Positions 1 through 10,287 of a stretch of DNA of 64,000 bases are shown piece by piece; the first letter of the stretch is position 1, and every line of letters begins with the position of its first letter. Source of the DNA: Siphonodentalium dalli (taxonomy: Eukaryota; Mollusca; Scaphopoda; Gadilida; Siphonodentaliidae); NCBI GenBank assembly GCA_032622095.1, contig CP136066.1, positions 104,987,319 through 105,051,318 on the forward strand, given 5' to 3'. The notes below the pieces were generated by a model, which was given only the letters and a program-made list of their open reading frames with translations, was not told the DNA's origin and did no database searches. The translations under genes were made by a program, and so were the position numbers.

Positions 1-810
1 AGGAAACCCTTTCGGTACACTCAACCCCAATCCAATCCAACCCAATCTATTGGGGCGATGGTTTGGGAGTTGTTGCACAATTGATTATTGCCATATAATT
101 GAAGACTAATTTCGGGCAAATGTCAGTTGTATAATATTATGGAATGACATTGTTATAGGTGTGCATGTATATAGTAAACAGTTCATGTGCTATATATATG
201 TGCATTTTAAAGGGGCGGGCGGCCTTCGTTGTAGGTTATAATTTAGAAATAACATAACAAAAGCATAATGATGATATGAATGCGATATTATTCACAAAAC
301 ACGCTTTGTGTCAGAGAAAATTCAGGTCGAGTGTTGTTTAGTTTCTCATAAAAACCGCAGTGAATTGTTCATTTGCAGGGTCACGATATTGCGTCATTTC
401 CTTATTTAGATTCGCGCTAATTGATACGTCAGTTGTAAAAAACCCTAATTTGGTGCGTCTACAACTTCCAACTCACAATACTATCATATTGTAAATTCCT
501 TATTTGGTATGTATTACGATATATATGTTAGGAGAAATACTAACTAGATTGAAAAATATTCATCTCTTTGCAAGAACAATTGTAGTATGTACGCGTTTTC
601 TGTCTGATCATTTCCCAATCATGAAGTAACGTGGATTCGCTGGATTTTGAACTGACAGCGAGTAGAATAGGTGGATTAAAATAAAATTTGGTGTGATTTG
701 AATGTGATTGTTGATGGCGCCAATAATTGTATCTTAGCCTCCTGCGGCGCAACGGAACATTTTCATTGGACGATCCGCTATAGTTCCAACTGTTTGTTCG
801 TCTATAAACA
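1..810. other. Unassigned AT-rich DNA, no gene seen
   Basis: I find no exon with splice signals, no RNA gene and no clear repeat here. Open frames are short and have no recognisable domain. If 2292 is the globin start codon, this stretch is distal upstream flank. Confidence 0.5.
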
Positions 811-990
811 AATTGTTCTGTAACATTTTTTTATGTTTGTTTACAAAGCGTACAAACGTGGCAATAACATGCGATATTTATGATTGGTATATAAGAACAA
901 CATCTGTCTATTATATAATTTGTTTTCTGTTTATGGCGGTTTTAGCGGATGTGACTATTTTAACAGCAATACCCACGACGAAGACCGCCC
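811..990 (-). repeat. Dispersed repeat with GGCGGTTTT core, inverted copy
   Basis: Read on the minus strand this matches the two plus-strand copies at 2700-2925 and 3192-3430. Shared blocks include TAAAACCGCCATAAACAGAAA, an ATTGGTATA-like block and a TTTGTAAACAAACATAAAAA block. It runs directly into the ~70-bp tandem repeat, whose GAAGACCGCCC start overlaps its edge. No coding capacity is visible. It is probably an old non-autonomous mobile element of unknown class. Confidence 0.6.
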
Positions 991-1185
991 GTATCTTTAA
1001 GTATTGGGTCGTTCGTATCTTATCACACTATATACACAGACCTACCACGAAGGCCGCCCATATCTTTAAGTATTGGGTCGTTCATATCTTATCACACTAT
1101 ATATACAGATCGACCTACCACGAAGGCCGCCCGTATATTTAAGTATTGGGTCGTTCGTATCTTATCACACTATACAGACCTCTAT
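971..1185 (+). repeat. Tandem repeat, three units of ~70-75 bp
   Basis: Three consecutive units start near 971, 1041 and 1116. Each contains a GAAG(A/G)CCGCCC block, then CTTTAAGTATTGGGTCGTTC and a CTTATCACACTATA block. Unit 2 to unit 3 carries a small ATCG insertion. Open frames across it are periodic artefacts. Confidence 0.85.
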
Positions 1186-1234
1186 GACTAATTGCATGAA
1201 AATTACCAGGCAAATGTGCCAGCATGCGAACATA

Positions 1235-2280
1235 CTCCAAACACCCCACAATACCCGATCGCTCACCAGAACACACCACACAATACCCGATCGCTCACCA
1301 GAACACACCCTACAATACCAGATCGCTCACCAGAACACACCCTACAATACCAGATCGCTCACCAGAACACACCCCATAATACCCGATCGCTCATTAGAAC
1401 ACACCCCACAATACCCGATCGCTCACCAGAACACACCCCATAATACCCGATCGCTCACAAGAACACACCCCACAATACCCGATCGCTCACTAGAACACAC
1501 CCCACAATACCCGATCGCTCACCAGAACACACAACACAATACCCGATCGCTCTCTATAACATCCCCCACAATACCCGATCGATCACCAGAACACCCCCCA
1601 CAATACCCGATCGCTCACTAGAACACACCCCACAATACCCGATCGCTCACCAGAACACACCCCACAATACCCGATCGCTCACTAGAACACACCCCACAAT
1701 ACCCGATCGCTCACTAGAACACACCCCACAATACCCGATCGCTCACCAGAACACACAACACAATACCCGATCGCTCTCTATAACACCCCCCCCCCACAAT
1801 ACCCGATCGCTCACCAGAACACACCCCACAATACCCGATCGCTTACAAGAACACACCCCACAATACCTGATCGCTCACCAGAACACAACCCATGCACAAT
1901 ACCCGATCATCAGAAAACACCCCACAATACCCGATTGCTCACCAGAACACACCCCACAATATACCCGATCGCTCACCAGAACAAACCCCACAATACCCGA
2001 TCGCTCAACAGAACATACGCAACAATACCGACCGCTCACCAGAACACACCCCACAATACCCGATCGCTCACCAGAACACACTCCCACAATACCCGATCGC
2101 TCACCAGAACACACCCCACAATACCCGATCGCTCACTAGAACACACCCCACAATACCCGATCGCTCACCAGAACACACCCCACAATACCCGATCGCTCAC
2201 TAGAACACATCCCACAATACCCGGTCATCAGAAAACACCCCACAATACCCGATCGCTCACCAGAACACACCCCACATTAC
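1235..2280 (+). repeat. GC-rich minisatellite, ~32-bp unit, about 32 copies
   Basis: The tandem array has a 31-33 bp unit built from CACAATACCCGATCGCTCA followed by CCAGAACACACCC. Variants include CACTAGAAC, CACAAGAAC and short ATCATCAGAAAAC units. Almost every copy has a CGATCG site. The array ends at about 2280, some 12 bp before the ATG proposed as the globin start, so it would form the proximal upstream region or 5' leader. The unit is not a multiple of three. The long frames across it simply cycle through the three readings of the repeat. Confidence 0.95.
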
Positions 2281-2291
2281 TGACAGGAGGA

Positions 2292-2383
2292 ATGGATCCA
2301 GACCGGGAATCATGGAACATGATCCAGTTCTGCGTGTTGCACACTGCTAATGACATATTCGTTAGGGATCCTAGACACATATT
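2292..2383 (+). CDS. Globin, probable exon 1 (A and B helices)
   Basis: From the ATG at 2292 the frame reads MDPDRESWNMIQFC, then VLHTANDIFVR. This fits the A/B-helix signature of neuroglobin-like globins: a Trp in helix A, 17 residues to the basic B12 residue, and an IFVR-type end of helix B just before the LF..HP that opens exon 2. The ATG has G at -3 and G at +4. At the conserved B12.2 point (after 2365) the genome reads AG/GGATCC, which is not a GT donor. The next canonical donor in phase 2 is GTACGT at 2384, adding six codons (GDPRHI-like) before the C helix. Exons 1+2+3 are then 453 nt, or 150 residues; the conserved splice would give 144. An alternative is that coding begins in a further upstream exon spliced at TGACAG (2281-2286). 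The exon is identified by pattern only. Confidence 0.6.
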
Positions 2384-2699
2384 GTACGTGTCGTTCCCTT
2401 GCCGATATTTTCCGCTTCATGGATGACAGTATTAATCTGTAATGATATTTACCGAGTGTATTGTGTTGTGTTCTATCCATATGCGTCATGAGGCAGGTTT
2501 CGTGTCTTGAAATTGATTAAGACTCTGGTTACTTCTATTTTCTCGTCCATGAATAAATTGACACGCACAGTGGCGTTGTAATTTCACACGTTCTCTGATA
2601 ACCGTGTCTTACTGGTCGTCCGTTTATGGAAACATTGCGGTGGCGTTACATGATCACACGAAAGGTCGGTGGCCCTGACCATTTCCGTTAAAGGTACGG

Positions 2700-2925
2700 T
2701 TGGCCTTGGCGGTGGGTATCCTGTAAAAATATATCCACCCGTCAAAAACCGCCACAAACAGAAAGAACATCAAAATGTAGACAGACTTTGTCCGTATACA
2801 AATAAGAAATATCGCATAAACAGTATGTTATTGTCATTTGTTTGACCATTGTTATGTAAACAAAAGCATAAAAAGTTACTTTTCTGGTGTTTGTTTATAT
2901 TATGATGGTAAACATAAAGAGCGTT
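2700..2925 (+). repeat. Dispersed repeat with GGCGGTGGGTAT start, copy 2
   Basis: It shares with 3192-3430, in the same order, TTGGCGGTGGGTAT, GTCAAAAACCGC, AAACAGAAAGAA, a GACAG block, AATAAGAAATAT, GTTATTGTCA, TTATGTAAACAAA and GGTAAACATAAAGA. An inverted copy lies at 811-990. Confidence 0.7.
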
Positions 2926-3191
2926 CTTTGTTGGTGAATTCCTGATATGGAACAAATAAAGAGCGTTTATGCCATTTTTGTGTGATTAGCCAGTAGCATT
3001 GTGCTGTCTTCTGTAACAGAATCAGGCTCTTGCTTAGGTAAAATATAATAGGTCTTTATGATAACATGCTGTTTACGCGATAGTCATGGTATATATGAAC
3101 GAAACTGTATGCATTTTAATGTTTTTCTGTTTACGGTGATTGGAACAAATAAGAATATTTTCGACACCTAAGGCCTCACGTGCCTTTAAAG

Positions 3192-3430
3192 ATATGGGCG
3201 GCGTTGGCGGTGGGTATGCTGTTGAAATAGTCAGCTCCGTCAAAAACCGCAATAAACAGAAAGAAGTATAAAATATGGACAGTTTTTGTTCTTATACCAA
3301 TCAGAAATATGGCATAAACATTGTTATTGTCAAATCTTGTTCCTTTGTTATGTAAACAAACGCAAAAAACGTTACAGAACCTGGCTTTTGTTTAGATCCG
3401 GATCTGGTAAACATAAAGAACGCCCTCAAA
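3192..3430 (+). repeat. Dispersed repeat with GGCGGTGGGTAT start, copy 3
   Basis: Direct, diverged copy of 2700-2925, about 490 bp further on. It ends with GGTAAACATAAAGAACG as the other does with GGTAAACATAAAGAGCG. No open frame is conserved between copies. Confidence 0.7.
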
Positions 3431-4714
3431 TTGTGTTATTTCATGCAACTTCCGTATGTTGAATCAAATTATCTTGGAAATCTATTTTTAGTATTGTTTT
3501 AAACGTGAACCCATTTTGTTCGAACCATTGACTATACGAAAAATTTGAAACTATATAGATGCTCATCTTAAAATTCCATAATATATAAGGGTTACATGAA
3601 ATACATCAGTGTTACACATTATAGACATCATAGTTATGTGATAGAACACGTTAAGCTCAACAATTTGTTGGCATCGCCATAAGCGATAATAATGTCATGT
3701 AATTGTATAAGGCCGCGTCGCGGCCTATCATAAATAAATTCAAAGTAGTATATGGAGTTATTTTCGAAATCACTGCATGTTTACAATCACCATGGTACAA
3801 TAAAGACGTTTGTTATATGAGAGATGCCCGTGCGGACGCGGGTAGAATGTCCACTGCCTCACTGCGATGTATAAGAATCGCCTAATGTGGGCTTTAACAT
3901 ATTTATTATCCTAAAACCATGAAACATCATTAATTGACGTACATTTATTAACGGCAATGGAGACATGTGCTGGTCTCACTTATATGTACTATCTCTCCCA
4001 GTTGTATCCGCCGCTTCGTTTCAATCTACGTATACCGGTATATTTAGGTGTTTCAGTTCCTTTCCTATTATTCCTACCTGAAATTTGTGCGTTTGTGTGG
4101 CATTATCTCTACATAATCGTATAGAGATACAGATACGCCAGTCAGATCCAAATAAATGTCTCGTTGTATTATTAGTGTGCATGTGTGGGGACGGGGGCCA
4201 GCCCCGTGTGCGCCCGGGCAGAATAGGTCCACCGCCCAACTGCGAGTGGTAAGAATCGTCTAATATATGGCACCCTGTTTGCCGTGGGGTGCATCTTGTG
4301 AGCGATGGTGTAAAGTATTGTGCCATGGCACTACGGGGGGGGGCGGCCCACGTGGGACATCGACCGGATTCCCGTAGCTCTTACGTGGACCACTTTGATC
4401 CTACATCGCTTCGAGGGTGGTTGAGCTAAACAGTCGCAATCAATCGGCTAGTCGTGCCTCTGCACTGTGTTTCAGTTTAAATCTATGTTAACAATTGTGT
4501 TGGTTCCTGATATTTGCATACCGGTACCTTTTCTTTACAGCACCGTGCACCCTAACAAAATCAAATCAATTGAACAGGACCCGAAGGCATAATAGCAAAT
4601 TATAAGGACCACTTAACCAGGGGTGTACACCTGTTCCCAGCAGCATTTCCAGCAACAACAACCAAAATTACTGCATGTATGAAACTCTTTTGAAGGAACT
4701 TTTGCATTATTTAA
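3431..4714. other. Intron 1 unique-looking sequence with two diverged ~65-bp direct repeats
   Basis: The blocks at ~3829-3893 and ~4208-4275 are similar (CCACTGCCTCACTGCGA...TAAGAATCGCCTAAT against CCACCGCCCAACTGCGA...TAAGAATCGTCTAAT), suggesting two copies of a short interspersed element. A perfect 17-bp palindrome AGGCCGCGTCGCGGCCT lies at 3710-3726. No gene was seen. Confidence 0.5.
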
Positions 4715-5138
4715 AGATGCACAATCCGAATTAACGCTCCCAAATTACTATTTCTTTGGTTTCGGGGGTAAAAACAAAAATTCATTCGAGTCGATTAACC
4801 CACGCATCAAAGCTCAGAGTGATCAGATGTCGATGTCGAATTTGTTATTTCCAGAGATATGTAATTATTGGCGGCCTGGTAAATACCAGTCAGGCCGACG
4901 GTCTCGGACCAAATTGCGGATGAAGATGGATAACTCTAAAATCAAGTGGCTTTGGATGTTAGACATTTGACAATCCGCTCAAATTAGTTGAAAAAAAATT
5001 GATAAATAACACGTTGGGCAATTTTATACCACAGTTGACTGTGGTTAGAATTATTTCTGGGCAGCATTTAAAAAAATGTTGTTGTTGTTGTTGTTGGAAT
5101 ATGATGATACGGGGACCATCGAATCGGATTGAGTACCT
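4715..5138 (+). mobile_element. TTAA-flanked MITE (array founder family), solitary copy
   Basis: The 424-bp element is bounded by TTAA at 4711-4714 and 5139-5142. The left end is AGATGCACAATCCG (decayed) and the right end CGGATTGAGTACCT, the inverted partner of the family left end AGGTACTCAATCCG. The interior has TCAAAGCTCAGAGTGATCAG and a short (GTT)n run near the right end, as in the MITE of every 2.4-kb monomer at 8070-54077. A TTAA target fits piggyBac-type mobilisation. It encodes no transposase. Confidence 0.8.
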
Positions 5139-5728
5139 TTAATAAAATACAAGAGAAATATCTGACAATACACATGCATATATACGCGAGGTGTGATGGC
5201 TATAAAATGATTCCAGGAAACGACTTACATAATCCTAACGCTTGATATCGAATCCGGTCCATGTTGGAATATAATATATAGGCATGTCCAGTAATAATTA
5301 CGAGTAACGTGTGTTGCCGTTTCCAAAGAAAGTCACACGTGACCATTTCGCCCACACGAACCGTATATAATATATGTATACGTGTCCAACGTGGAGCATA
5401 CGAAACTTGTAGCAAAGAAGAATAATCAAATTTTCTGATAACTGAATGAGCATCCAACGCTGCTGTAGGATACGTGGATATAGGGTCTCCACTGCGGATA
5501 TGGGGTGTCCATCTTGGAAGTTCTGTAAATGCACACTCCCCCCGGACCAGATACAAATGTCCTAGACAGGGAAGTTCCATGTGCACGCACCCACGCCCAC
5601 CAAGCGTACCGAAACTAAGGATATACGTGACTTCTGGTTTCACACAAAATGCCGATTCGCAAATCAACAAACTATTAGAACCATTTGAAATTATTTCAAG
5701 TCTGAAATTTGCAATTGAATTTGTGTCG
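5139..5728. other. Intron 1 sequence without recognised features
   Basis: Short overlapping open frames on both strands have no recognisable domain. No splice-bounded exon or RNA gene was seen. Confidence 0.4.
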
Positions 5729-5810
5729 GGTATATACAGGGATGTGGCTAGAGGGTCTCCGTTGGGGGGGGGTCCAACTTGGGGAATTCCAACTGCACAC
5801 CCCCCCCCCC

Positions 5811-5935
5811 CTTGAGTCGGAATCACACCAACACAAATTTTTGAAAAATTCCATTTGCACCCCCCCCCCCCCCTTGAGTCGGAATCACACCAACACAACT
5901 TTTTGCATAATTCCATTTGCACCCCTCCCCTTGTA
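5811..5935 (+). repeat. 62-bp tandem duplication ending in C tracts
   Basis: Two units begin CTTGAGTCGGAATCACACCA at 5811 and 5873, each ending in TTCCATTTGCACCCC. The first ends in a C tract of more than ten bases. They lie inside the hAT-type element. Confidence 0.85.
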
Positions 5936-6095
5936 CCTCATGCTCAGGCCTAATTTCCTATATATTCATAAGCCATGCTTCTATGTTCCCAGTATGAGAA
6001 CATTAAGATATTTTAACCTGAAAATTGCCCCAAAAAAAACAACTAGTGGTCTAATTCCACACAAATGCACACAGCTACCGTCAACAGACCAGGAA

Positions 6096-6129
6096 ACACC
6101 GGGCCGACCATGGTTGTTCGGCCCGGTGT
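6096..6129. repeat. GC-rich hairpin, ACACCGGGCCGA arms, copy 1
   Basis: Arms ACACCGGGCCGA and TCGGCCCGGTGT enclose a CCATGGTTGT loop. The hairpin recurs about 267 bp downstream, showing a tandem internal unit of the hAT-type element. Confidence 0.85.
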
Positions 6130-6362
6130 GAGAAAATTTTGAAAACTATACAAGAAAATCGCAAATCCTAGCATCTAGACTGGCCTCAACTGAAGATTTC
6201 CTAGTGTTGGAAAGTTCAAACCTCATGCCCCCCCCCCCCTCAGGTTGGAAAATTCTTCAACTGATGACCATTTATGTCTACAAGTTTGACCAAATGTAGT
6301 AAAATATTGTTTTGCTAAACTAATTAGCAGTTTTGTATTGGCCATGTGGATGGGGCAATGAC

Positions 6363-6393
6363 ACACCGGGCCGACCATGGTTCGGCCCGGTGT
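6363..6393. repeat. GC-rich hairpin, ACACCGGGCCGA arms, copy 2
   Basis: Near-perfect palindrome around CCATGG. It is followed, as in copy 1, by GAAAATTTTGAAA and then AAGAAAATCGCAAA, confirming a repeated unit of about 266 bp. Confidence 0.85.
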
Positions 6394-6889
6394 GCGAAAA
6401 TTTTGAAATCTGAACAAGAAAATCGCAAAATCCTAACATCTAGACTAGCCTCAAGCCTTCCTACTGTTGGAAATTTCAAACCCTACACCCCCACTTAGGT
6501 TGGAACATTTCCAACTGATGACAATTGCAATGTCAATGTTGACCAATTGTATGACAATATTGTTTTCTTAAATTAACTAGAAGTTTTTGACTGGCCACGG
6601 GGGAGGGACCAGGACACAAGCTTTCCAAGTGTTGGAAATTTCCAACCTGTCACTCCCCCTAAGGTTGGAAAATTTCCAACTGATGACCATTTCTGTCCAA
6701 ATTTTTGACCAAAAATAGGAACATATGCAAATATTGGTCGAAAAACAATAAATTCCCCCCAAATAAATTGTTTTGACCTGAAATTAGGAATTTCCAACTA
6801 TGGAAAATGTAGCCGTCTGCTGGGGGTGAGACAACCCCCCCCCCCCACACCCCTCCCCCCCCCCCTCTAGCCACATCCCTGGGTATATA

Positions 6890-7028
6890 GAATTTTCAAC
6901 TATTTAAAATTTTGACCAATAGTTGGGGTGGGACACCGCACCTCAACTTCCTGTCGCCATGTCCCTGCACATATAAGTCACTACGAAGTTGGCCTGTCAA
7001 TAGGCTGTCATTGTGCTTTCTTTTTCAG
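6890..7028 (+). other. Intron 1 end with polypyrimidine tract and acceptor
   Basis: The short stretch ends GTGCTTTCTTTTTCAG at 7028, a strong acceptor. The conceptual frame open through it into exon 2 from an ATG at 6928 is intronic read-through. Confidence 0.8.
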
Positions 7029-7254
7029 TTTATTTGACACTCATCCGAAGGTCAAGAACATTTTCCATCTATTTCGAGGCAAGACGAACGAAGAGTTGTT
7101 GTTGTCGCCGCGTTTTCGGGATCATACTTTGCGTGTGATGAACGTATTAGAAAAATGCATAGGGAGACTGGACGAGCCCGAGAAGTTCTACCTCATTATG
7201 CATGAGCTGGGAATGAGACACATAGCATACAATACGCGAATCGAGTACGTCGAT
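7029..7254 (+). CDS. Globin exon 2 (C to F helices, haem pocket)
   Basis: This is the core of a haem-binding globin that reversibly binds oxygen or other small ligands, presumably in the cytoplasm. The exon opens in phase 2, then reads LFDTHPKVKNIF, matching the C helix and CD corner with Phe CD1 (residue 43 of the 150-residue model). The E helix has SPRFRDHTLRVM, giving distal His E7 (63) and Val E11 (67). The F helix has HELGMRHIAYN, giving proximal His F8 (95). The His-His spacing of 32 equals that of neuroglobin. The exon ends on a full codon before GTAAGT (7255), a textbook donor in phase 0 at G7.0. No signal peptide or membrane segment is visible in any exon. Whether the haem is penta- or hexacoordinate cannot be read from sequence. 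Confidence 0.95.
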
Positions 7255-8069
7255 GTAAGTACACACATTTATTGCACATCCATTCGTCGTGACTAAATTG
7301 CCAACATGCACAGTGCCGAAATATAATTTCCGCTACCGGACCACCCCCCCCCCCCCCCCCACCCACAATCCGTGCAATTTTGTTCAGGCTAACTTCTTGG
7401 GATCCACCCCCCCCCCCCCCAAGTAAATAAATCAAAATAATATGAAGCAAAATCATATCAGCTTTGTTCTTTCCAGCAATTACTATTTAGCATATTCCAA
7501 CATATTGCCAACATTTAAATACTGTTGAGTGAATATATAAAGGTATGCATTATGTATAGGGATTTCACCTATTATAACATTCATCTCACAATTCTACATA
7601 TGCAGTGATCAAGTGTGTTGGTCAATGCACTATATTATATGACATCCTAAATGGACTGCATGGGCAGTATGTCAGTGGTTGTTTGTTTGTTTATGTGTGG
7701 TCTACCAGCATACACAAAACAAAATGGTTTTGGTAATCAGTGACTGGTGTAAAAGGCTCAGAGGGCAAGATGATATTTGCAAAAATGCAAAATGTCACAT
7801 TTTATCATTCATAATGGGTTTATGTTTTATATATTTGGCCATGTATAGGACTGCTGGTACGTGCTTATTGGCTTGAATAAGTTGAATATCGACTAGTAGA
7901 AATACTGGGAAAGAATAAGGCATTGATATAGTCACTGAATAAGACATTGATATAGTCACTGCCTGAAGTACATGTGGTAGTATTGAGAACGGGATATAGG
8001 CTTTAATATCATCCAATGGATGTGCCATCGAAATGAAATGATACCAATTGTTGCGTGAAGTATCTTTAA
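7255..8069. other. Intron 2 start, C-tract rich, no gene
   Basis: Two long C tracts (about 7343-7360 and 7406-7420) lie just behind the donor, then AT-rich sequence. A 26-bp near duplication (CATTGATATAGTCACTG...) occurs near 7921-7960. No RNA gene or exon seen. Confidence 0.5.
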
Positions 8070-8396
8070 AGGTACTCAATCCGAATTAACGCTCCTAAAT
8101 TAGTATTTCTTTGGCTTCGTGGTAAAAAATATTTGATTCGAGTCGAGGAACCCACCCATCAAAGCTCAGAGTGATCAGATATGGATGTTTGTTGTTTCTC
8201 GAGATGTGCAATTAAATGTGGCCCAGAAACACGCCGTCAAACGGATGGTCTCGGACAAAATTGCGGATGCCTTATTTTTGTTGAACAAAATGTTGATAAA
8301 TAACACGTTTTGGGAAATTTGATACCATAGTTGACAGTGGTTAGCATTATTTTGTGGCAATAAATCGATTCTGATAACTAAAGCGTATTTTGAAGA

Positions 8397-8437
<41 letters not shown>

Positions 8438-9942
8438 ATCTTGATGATATGGGGACCGTCTGATCGGATTGAGTACCTTTAAAAATCAGCAAACACTAAG
8501 TGATATAATTCAAATATTTTCACTCAGAAATATCTCAATGTTGGCAAAAAGATTGGAAGCAGATATAATACCTTCGGGAACTGTTTTTATGATTTTGCTT
8601 CCAATCATGCTGTTTCGTATTACAAATCCACTGTTTTGGGTTGTATTAATATGTTGGTATATGTTAAATAGTAATTGCTAGAAAGAACGAGTTTGATCTA
8701 ATTTTGTTTCATATTGTTCCGATTTATTTACCAATTTGGAAGGGGGGGGGGGTCCCCAAAAAGATGACCTGAAAAAAAAATAGGGAACTATTTTTTGTTC
8801 GACCCTTTGTCTGCAAATTGTGTCACGATATCCTTGCTCCGAACTGAGTTTATCCTCCGGACTGGCGGAAGTCGGTTATATACAGGGCGTGACAATATTT
8901 CTTGCCGAGGTTCGTCAGGTAATACTGACTGGATCGTAAACCACGATGACGAGTCTTAGCGTGTTCTTCTGAGCGCGAAGCGGACTTGGATCTCTGACTT
9001 CAGTTGGAGATCTTACGTCATTGATGACCGTTCCTCTTCTCGTTAGCGGGAGATGGAGGAAGAGCATGCATTCTGAGTGGTTTTTTAAACAAACAAAAAT
9101 TAATATAATAAATTTTAACATCCTTTTACAGTTAGAAATTCAAAGATAAGCATGCATGCTCCACATAATTTTTCATATCAGGGCTTTCTCGCGTGAACAA
9201 CTTCTCTCACAAAAAGGGAATATCACACGATTCTTTAAAACTTCGATGAATGTATCCTTGACTTCAAATCAAAATGGGGAAATTCCGTGACTCTCTTCTT
9301 ATCGTAATGTAATCGTTGATAAATATGCTGATTGGAAAAAAAATTGCATCATAAATTTTTCCGACCTTCCAACCCCTCCCTATGTCGGATTTGTTCTACA
9401 CCCCCCCCCCCCCCCCTTGCATCTATTGGTAATAATTTTGTTTATCTTGTCTTGGTAATAATTTTGTTTATCTTGTCTTGGGACATTACAACCCGATTCC
9501 TTTTATAACGTTATTAACGACGTCAACTGTAACAGAAAATGCCTTCGCTAAATTATGGGGCATAATATATAGTCAGCATAAATCGCAAAATTGTTCCATT
9601 AAATAAAACAATATCGACCAAAATTTCAGTTTACTAAAAGCTAATATTTTCAAAGTGTGTAATAAAGACAGTTGTGCCAACATGTTAACGCTGTTGGGCT
9701 ATTTTGTCGTATCGCGAGGTAAAACTCGAACATACGGTTCTGGTTTTACCATCGTGTCACAATAAACTGGTGGAGGTTCACCCATCTGGTGTCGTTATTT
9801 ATATGTACCATACATGTATGTAATTAGCTAAAGCATGCCTCGTGGGGTACGTCTAGACGCTGGCAAATTTATCCGGCAGTATTGCAGGTAATTCATCGTA
9901 GAAGGCTGTGGTGTGCTAGGAGATAAACGACAGACAATTTAA
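8070..9942 (+). repeat. Array monomer 1 (left edge, divergent, 1873 bp)
   Basis: The MITE (8070-8478) keeps the canonical left end AGGTACTCAATCCG. The spacer lacks ~135 bp present after the MITE in inner copies. It also has a ~70-bp unrelated segment (about 8848-8912) in place of ~450 bp of the inner spacer. A 28-bp duplication (GGTAATAATTTTGTTTATCT...) lies at 9428-9481, and a long C run at ~9400. It shares TCTATTGGTAATAA and GCATGCTCCACAT with right-edge monomers. Confidence 0.9.
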
Positions 9943-10256
9943 AGGTATTCAATGAGATTAAACACCCCTAAACTACTATTTATTTGGCTTCGGGAGTAAA
10001 TAATATTTGATTCGAGTCGAGGAACCTACCCATCAAAGCTGGGTCTCGGTCAATATTGCGGATGAAGATGGATAACTCTAAAAACAAGTGGTAATACTGC
10101 CAAATTTCGTGAATACTTAAGTGATAATACGGCCATATTTTGTTGAACAAAATGTTGATAAATAACACTTTTTGGGAAATTTGATACCATAGTTGAGTGG
10201 TTAGCATTATTTTTTGGCAATAAATCGATTCTGATAACTAAAGCGTATTTTGAAGA

Positions 10257-10287
<31 letters not shown>

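Larger units (their letters stand above)
5737..6881 (+). mobile_element. Non-autonomous hAT-type DNA transposon, 1,145 bp
   Basis: Perfect 19-bp terminal inverted repeats (CAGGGATGTGGCTAGAGGG at 5737 and its complement ending at 6881) are flanked by a perfect 8-bp duplication, GGTATATA (5729-5736 and 6882-6889). CAGGG...CCCTG ends with 8-bp duplications are the hAT signature. The interior is not coding. It holds a 62-bp duplication (5811-5935), long C tracts, and two to three ~266-bp units built on a GGTTGGAAAATTTCCAACTG block with a hairpin. The intact duplication suggests a fairly recent insertion. Confidence 0.9.
2384..7028 (+). other. Globin intron 1 (B12.2 position)
   Basis: The acceptor is unambiguous: a T-rich tract ending TTTTTCAG at 7028. 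The following T completes a split codon, which is phase 2, as expected for B12.2. The donor is less certain (see exon 1). At ~4.6 kb the intron is filled with repeats: two dispersed-repeat copies, a TTAA MITE and a 1.1-kb hAT-type element. Confidence 0.6.

Noticed and set aside
1235-2280. CRISPR-like array
   Set aside because: Direct tandem repeats without unique spacers, in a metazoan context with no cas genes.
1073-2426. Long frames across the ~32-bp minisatellite as a repetitive secreted protein or globin N-terminal extension
   Set aside because: The unit is not a multiple of three, frames cycle through all readings, and stops interrupt them in other copies. The globin already has a plausible start at 2292.
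6928-7028. Globin N-terminus encoded directly upstream of exon 2 from an ATG at 6928
   Set aside because: The segment resembles no globin A/B helix and ends in a strong polypyrimidine tract and CAG acceptor, with phase 2 as expected for B12.2.
9768-9785. tRNA-like B box (GGTTCACCC) in each monomer, suggesting a tRNA or SINE promoter
   Set aside because: No matching A box at the right distance and no cloverleaf can be drawn.
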